From contig CAYLRY010000044.1 in the NCBI GenBank assembly GCA_964386535.1, positions 1 to 24,663 of the forward strand: DNA of 24,663 nucleotides. Direction: 5' to 3'. Positions 22,068-24,663 of the stretch are shown piece by piece; positions within the stretch are counted from its first letter, which is position 1, and each line of letters starts with the position of its first letter. Made by a program: the position numbers and the translations under genes. The notes beneath the pieces were generated by a model. That model made no database searches. It saw only the letters and a list, made by a program, of their open reading frames with translations, and was not told the origin of the DNA. The DNA comes from CAYLRY01 sp964386535 (GTDB taxonomy: Bacteria > Chloroflexota > Dehalococcoidia > Dehalococcoidales > UBA3254).

Positions 22068-23192
22068 ATGGCAAAATCAAGTTTTATTCAGGGTCCGGCA
22101 AAAATTAAAGTCATTGGTATGGGTGGTGGAGGCTGTAATGCCATCACCCGCATGGTCAGGGACGAAATCCGGGGAGTTGAGTTTATTGCAATGAACACGG
22201 ATGCGCAAGCCCTGGCAATTACTGAGGCTCCAGTGCGTTTTCAACTTGGTGAAAGACTCACCAAAGGCCTGGGAGCCGGCGGCGACCATAACATCGGTCA
22301 GAGAGCGGCTGAGGAAAACCGTGACGAACTACAGCAACTGGTAACCGGTTCTGACATGGTTTTTGTCACCTGTGGCATGGGCGGGGGTACCGGCACCGGT
22401 TCAATCTCTGTGGTTTCCGAAATCGCCAAAAAAAGCGGGGCTTTGACTATCGCCATCGTTACTAAACCATTCACTTTTGAAGGCCGGCACCGTCAGAGAA
22501 CAGCGGAAGAGGGAATTGCACATCTCGCCAGCCGCTGCGACACCCTTATTATTATCCCAAATGATAGATTATTGGCCCTGGCTGATAAACAGACCAGCAT
22601 CGAAAACGCCTTCAGGATGGCAGATGAATGCCTGAGACATGGAGTTCAGGCTATTTCTGAGGTAATTACCGTCCCTGGGATGATCAATCTGGATTTCGCG
22701 GACGTCAGAGCCATCATGAAAGACGCTGGACCAGCCTGGATGTCCATTGGTAGAGGCTCTGGACCTAACCGCGCTATCGATGCCGCTAAAGACGCCTTAT
22801 CCAGTCCTCTACTTGATGTCAGCATCAAAGGCGCCAGAGGAGTATTATTTAATGTCACAGGCAGTGATAATCTGACTTTACACGAGGTCAATCAGGCAGC
22901 CGAGCTGATAAAACAGTCTGTAGACCCCGGTGCCAATATTATCTTCGGCGTTCGCCGCGATGAGCGACTCGAAAAAGAAATAAAGATAACCCTGGTAGCT
23001 ACCGGATTCACTCAGGGCTCGCTTGATCATAAGGATGATGAAGAAATCAATAAACTTTTAAAGAGCCTGAAGGTAGAAGATGAGCTGGACGTGCCGTCCT
23101 TTATGCGCAAACCATTGTTCAACGAAAGGCGGACCATGCCTGCTGCATCTCAACCCGTCAGGACTTTTTCGAAAGAATCGGCCAGGAATTAG
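22068..23192 (+). CDS. ftsZ: cell division GTPase FtsZ
   Basis: Tubulin-like GTPase that forms the division ring. 374 residues. GGGGCNA (19-25), the tubulin signature GMGGGTGTG (104-112), FEGRHRQRTAEEG, NDRLL and the catalytic T7 loop NLDFADVRAIM (208-218) are all intact. The C-domain includes LDVSIKGARGVLFNVTG. A short linker leads to ELDVPSFMRKPLF, a normal FtsA-binding type tail, and a basic end. Strong ribosome binding site (GGAAGGAG). Residue choices in the C-domain remind me of Chloroflexota FtsZs, which supports but does not prove the lineage guess. A strong terminator follows about 80 bases later. Confidence 0.98.
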   Translation: MAKSSFIQGPAKIKVIGMGGGGCNAITRMVRDEIRGVEFIAMNTDAQALAITEAPVRFQLGERLTKGLGAGGDHNIGQRAAEENRDELQQLVTGSDMVFVTCGMGGGTGTGSISVVSEIAKKSGALTIAIVTKPFTFEGRHRQRTAEEGIAHLASRCDTLIIIPNDRLLALADKQTSIENAFRMADECLRHGVQAISEVITVPGMINLDFADVRAIMKDAGPAWMSIGRGSGPNRAIDAAKDALSSPLLDVSIKGARGVLFNVTGSDNLTLHEVNQAAELIKQSVDPGANIIFGVRRDERLEKEIKITLVATGFTQGSLDHKDDEEINKLLKSLKVEDELDVPSFMRKPLFNERRTMPAASQPVRTFSKESARN

Positions 23193-23271
23193 CTGTATAT
23201 CGGTCTAAACCGGCCAGTATCAATGTTTATTAACCGGTTCAAACCGGGACATATCTGGTTCATCCCTTTTT

Positions 23272-23310
23272 CTCCCTTTCCCCTTACCCTGGAGGGGAAA
23301 GGGAGTTTTT
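23272..23310 (+). terminator. rho-independent terminator after ftsZ
   Basis: CTCCCTTTCCCC (23272-23283) pairs perfectly with GGGGAAAGGGAG (23294-23305), followed by TTTTT (23306-23310). It closes the mraZ-rsmH-ftsA-ftsZ operon. Confidence 0.95.
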
Positions 23311-23333
23311 ATATCAATAATGGTTTTAACACG

Positions 23334-23363
23334 TTGACATTACCCCCGGATTTAAGATATGGT
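23334..23363 (+). promoter_or_regulatory. possible promoter for the terminal peptide/Fe-S genes
   Basis: TTGACA (23334-23339) is a perfect -35; TATGGT at 23358-23363 is a 4/6 match to -10 at an 18-base spacer. It would give a leader of about 200 bases before the ORF at 23568. Confidence 0.35.
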
Positions 23364-23448
23364 ACTGATGTTTATGTGATTTTCCATATAGTTTATCCAC
23401 TATGTACGGCCTGCAGGATATTTTCCATTTTCGATAAAGGGCAATTTG

Positions 23449-23470
23449 TCATTGACGTAGTAATGACGTA
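23449..23470 (+). promoter_or_regulatory. TGACGTA direct repeat with overlapping dyad
   Basis: TGACGTA occurs at 23453-23459 and again at 23464-23470, 11 bases apart, or one helical turn. GTCATT (23449-23454) and AATGAC (23462-23467) form an overlapping inverted repeat. The site is about 100 bases upstream of the short peptide ORF. It looks like an operator for an unknown regulator. Confidence 0.4.
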
Positions 23471-23567
23471 ATTCAATAAACCTCTCCACCGGAACAGGCT
23501 GAAAAATTGTTATATTCGAAATAATCAAATCCTGATAAACCGGTAATCAAAAAAGGAAGGAGTAACG

Positions 23568-23645
23568 ATGAGCACAGGCGAAAAGGAACAGGGCTACAAA
23601 ATGAAAGCCTGGTCATCTGGACCCAGTTGCCAACCCGGTTGTTGA
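23568..23645 (+). CDS. 25-codon peptide with cysteines at its C-terminus
   Basis: Short ORF with an excellent ribosome binding site (GGAAGGAG, 5 bases before the ATG). It encodes 25 residues: a polar, charged first half, then MKAWSSGPSCQPGC and a TGA stop. I recognise no family. The next gene, a cysteine-rich Fe-S protein, starts 47 bases later on the same strand, so the two are probably cotranscribed. It could be a leader peptide controlling the downstream gene, a small metal-binding peptide, or the first part of a selenoprotein if the TGA is read as selenocysteine (the frame would then run to a TAG at 23703). Only a weak 4-bp stem with a GU-containing loop follows the TGA, so a plain stop is more likely. 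Confidence 0.5.
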   Translation: MSTGEKEQGYKMKAWSSGPSCQPGC

Positions 23646-23692
23646 GTCGAGATCCATATGAAAGTGTGCTATGAAAGAAATGGAGGTTGTAT

Positions 23693-24663
23693 ATGGCTAT
23701 TTTAGACCCTGTATTCCATCAATTATCAGCTATGGTCGGAGCTCCCGGCTCTGAACGATTCCCCGCAGTGCTGGAGGCGATGATGACTGCAGAGGAAGCC
23801 CGTTTGCTGCTTGAACTGAAAAAACCGGCCACGGCTGAGCAACTGGCAGAAAGGCTCAAAGTCGATCCACAGATCCTCAAGGTAAAGCTCGAGGACATGG
23901 AATACCGGCAGATTATTCGAAAAAGTCCACTGGGTTACGTTACACCGCCTAATATCGTCGCCTTCCACCACGGTTCCATCGGCTGGTTAAGGGAGGACCT
24001 TAAATCTAAGGTATACCCCCTCTGGGGTGAGTTCTTTTTTGCTGAATGGCGGGATATCATCGTGGATGAATTTGAAAGACGGAAAAAGACCGGCGCTCCT
24101 GGAGCACACCGGGTGGTACCGGCCCACAAAGCCTTGAAAGCCAGTCCCCGCCTCAAATCTGAGCAAATTCTCTGGTATGAAGATATGGAACAGGTCCTCA
24201 GAAGATCTGAACGCATCAGCCTGATGATGTGCGGCTGTCGCGGCCTCTGGCGTAAATGCAGCCATCCCATTGATGTCTGCATTCAGGTGCAATTACCCGG
24301 AGACAGTGAGCGCCGCAGGCGTGAAGCCCATGATTTTTTAAAGCCTCCTAAGGATGTAAGCGTCGAGGAAGCCCTGGCTGTGGTGAATGAATGCGAAGAC
24401 CGCGGATTGGTCCATTTACCCCTCAATACCTCTTACGGTGACCTGTATTGTAATTGCTGCGACGACTGCTGCATGGTTATTAACCCTTTGCTGTACAGGG
24501 GTAAATTATATGATATTCTTAATCCCAGCCGCTACCGGGCTGCCGTGGACCAGTCCCTCTGTGTTGGATGTCAAAAATGCATCGAACGTTGTATATTTGA
24601 TGCACTGGAAATGCAAAAGATCTCCGGTGAAAAGAAACTAAAATCCGCGGTAAAAAATGAACG
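23693..24663 (+). CDS. HTH-like, multi-cysteine 4Fe-4S ferredoxin-domain protein (truncated by the window end)
   Basis: Open from the ATG at 23693 (GGAGG, 6 bases upstream) to the window edge: 323 codons without a stop. Residues 26-85 look like a winged helix (MTAEEARLLLELKKPATAEQ, then LKVDPQILKVKLEDMEYRQI). A middle region with many aromatic and charged residues follows. Cysteines then come in three groups: MCGCRGLWRKCSHPIDVC (Cys180, 182, 189, 196), YCNCCDDCC (253-260) and a ferredoxin motif CVGCQKCIERC (290-300), a 4Fe-4S site. A second ferredoxin cluster may lie beyond the edge. A soluble electron-transfer or redox-sensing protein is likely. I recall similar ferredoxin-family proteins in strict anaerobes but cannot name a function. 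It may pair with the 25-codon ORF upstream. Confidence 0.75.
   Translation, partial: MAILDPVFHQLSAMVGAPGSERFPAVLEAMMTAEEARLLLELKKPATAEQLAERLKVDPQILKVKLEDMEYRQIIRKSPLGYVTPPNIVAFHHGSIGWLREDLKSKVYPLWGEFFFAEWRDIIVDEFERRKKTGAPGAHRVVPAHKALKASPRLKSEQILWYEDMEQVLRRSERISLMMCGCRGLWRKCSHPIDVCIQVQLPGDSERRRREAHDFLKPPKDVSVEEALAVVNECEDRGLVHLPLNTSYGDLYCNCCDDCCMVINPLLYRGKLYDILNPSRYRAAVDQSLCVGCQKCIERCIFDALEMQKISGEKKLKSAVKNE

Noticed and set aside
23223..23471. 82-codon ORF after ftsZ
   Set aside because: It runs through the ftsZ terminator and the candidate promoter, has no good ribosome binding site and an implausible composition.
23643..23703. Firm selenoprotein call for the 25-codon ORF
   Set aside because: Only a weak 4-bp stem follows the TGA, and the extended frame passes through the next gene's Shine-Dalgarno and start. 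Kept as a question, not as a feature.

Overview
The window looks like a chromosomal core region of an anaerobic bacterium with moderate to low GC. No phage, insertion sequence, CRISPR array, rRNA or tRNA was recognised. My best lineage guess is Chloroflexota, near the Dehalococcoidia. It rests on three things: a division cluster reduced to mraZ-rsmH-ftsA-ftsZ with no peptidoglycan synthesis genes between rsmH and ftsA, the character of the FtsZ sequence, and a multi-cysteine ferredoxin-type protein at the right edge. This is inference at about 50%; a Firmicutes-type anaerobe is the main alternative.

Layout. Positions 250-5124 (+) form a nitrogen block: type I glutamine synthetase, a PucR-type regulator translationally close behind it, a 39-residue single-span membrane peptide, and an Amt ammonium transporter closed by a strong terminator. 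Positions 5389-9201 (-) carry cca-like tRNA nucleotidyltransferase, secD and secF, in transcription order. Peptide deformylase (9504-9995, -) follows as a single gene. Two polytopic GT-C-like membrane proteins then converge and overlap by 102 bp at their 3' ends (10500-13055). The second lies just downstream of a DUF4349-type lipoprotein with a PKD domain (13075-14229, -). Positions 14370-18838 (-) hold mog, trmD, rplS and priA in transcription order. Divergent from mog is mraZ-rsmH-ftsA-ftsZ (19223-23192, +), ending in a textbook terminator. The right edge has a 25-codon cysteine-ended peptide ORF and a truncated HTH-like/Fe-S protein running out of the window.

How the parts work together. 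GlnA and Amt are assimilation and uptake of ammonium, with PucR a likely local regulator. Cca, TrmD, L19, deformylase and SecDF serve tRNA maturation, the ribosome and protein processing or export. MraZ is expected to control its own operon: four AGTGG-type repeats with an exact 10-bp period cover the -10 region through the ribosome binding site, and a further pair sits about 200 bp upstream. The least explained items are the terminal peptide plus Fe-S gene pair, the 39-residue Amt-linked peptide, and the 68-residue Ala/Pro/Glu-rich tail on ribosomal protein L19.
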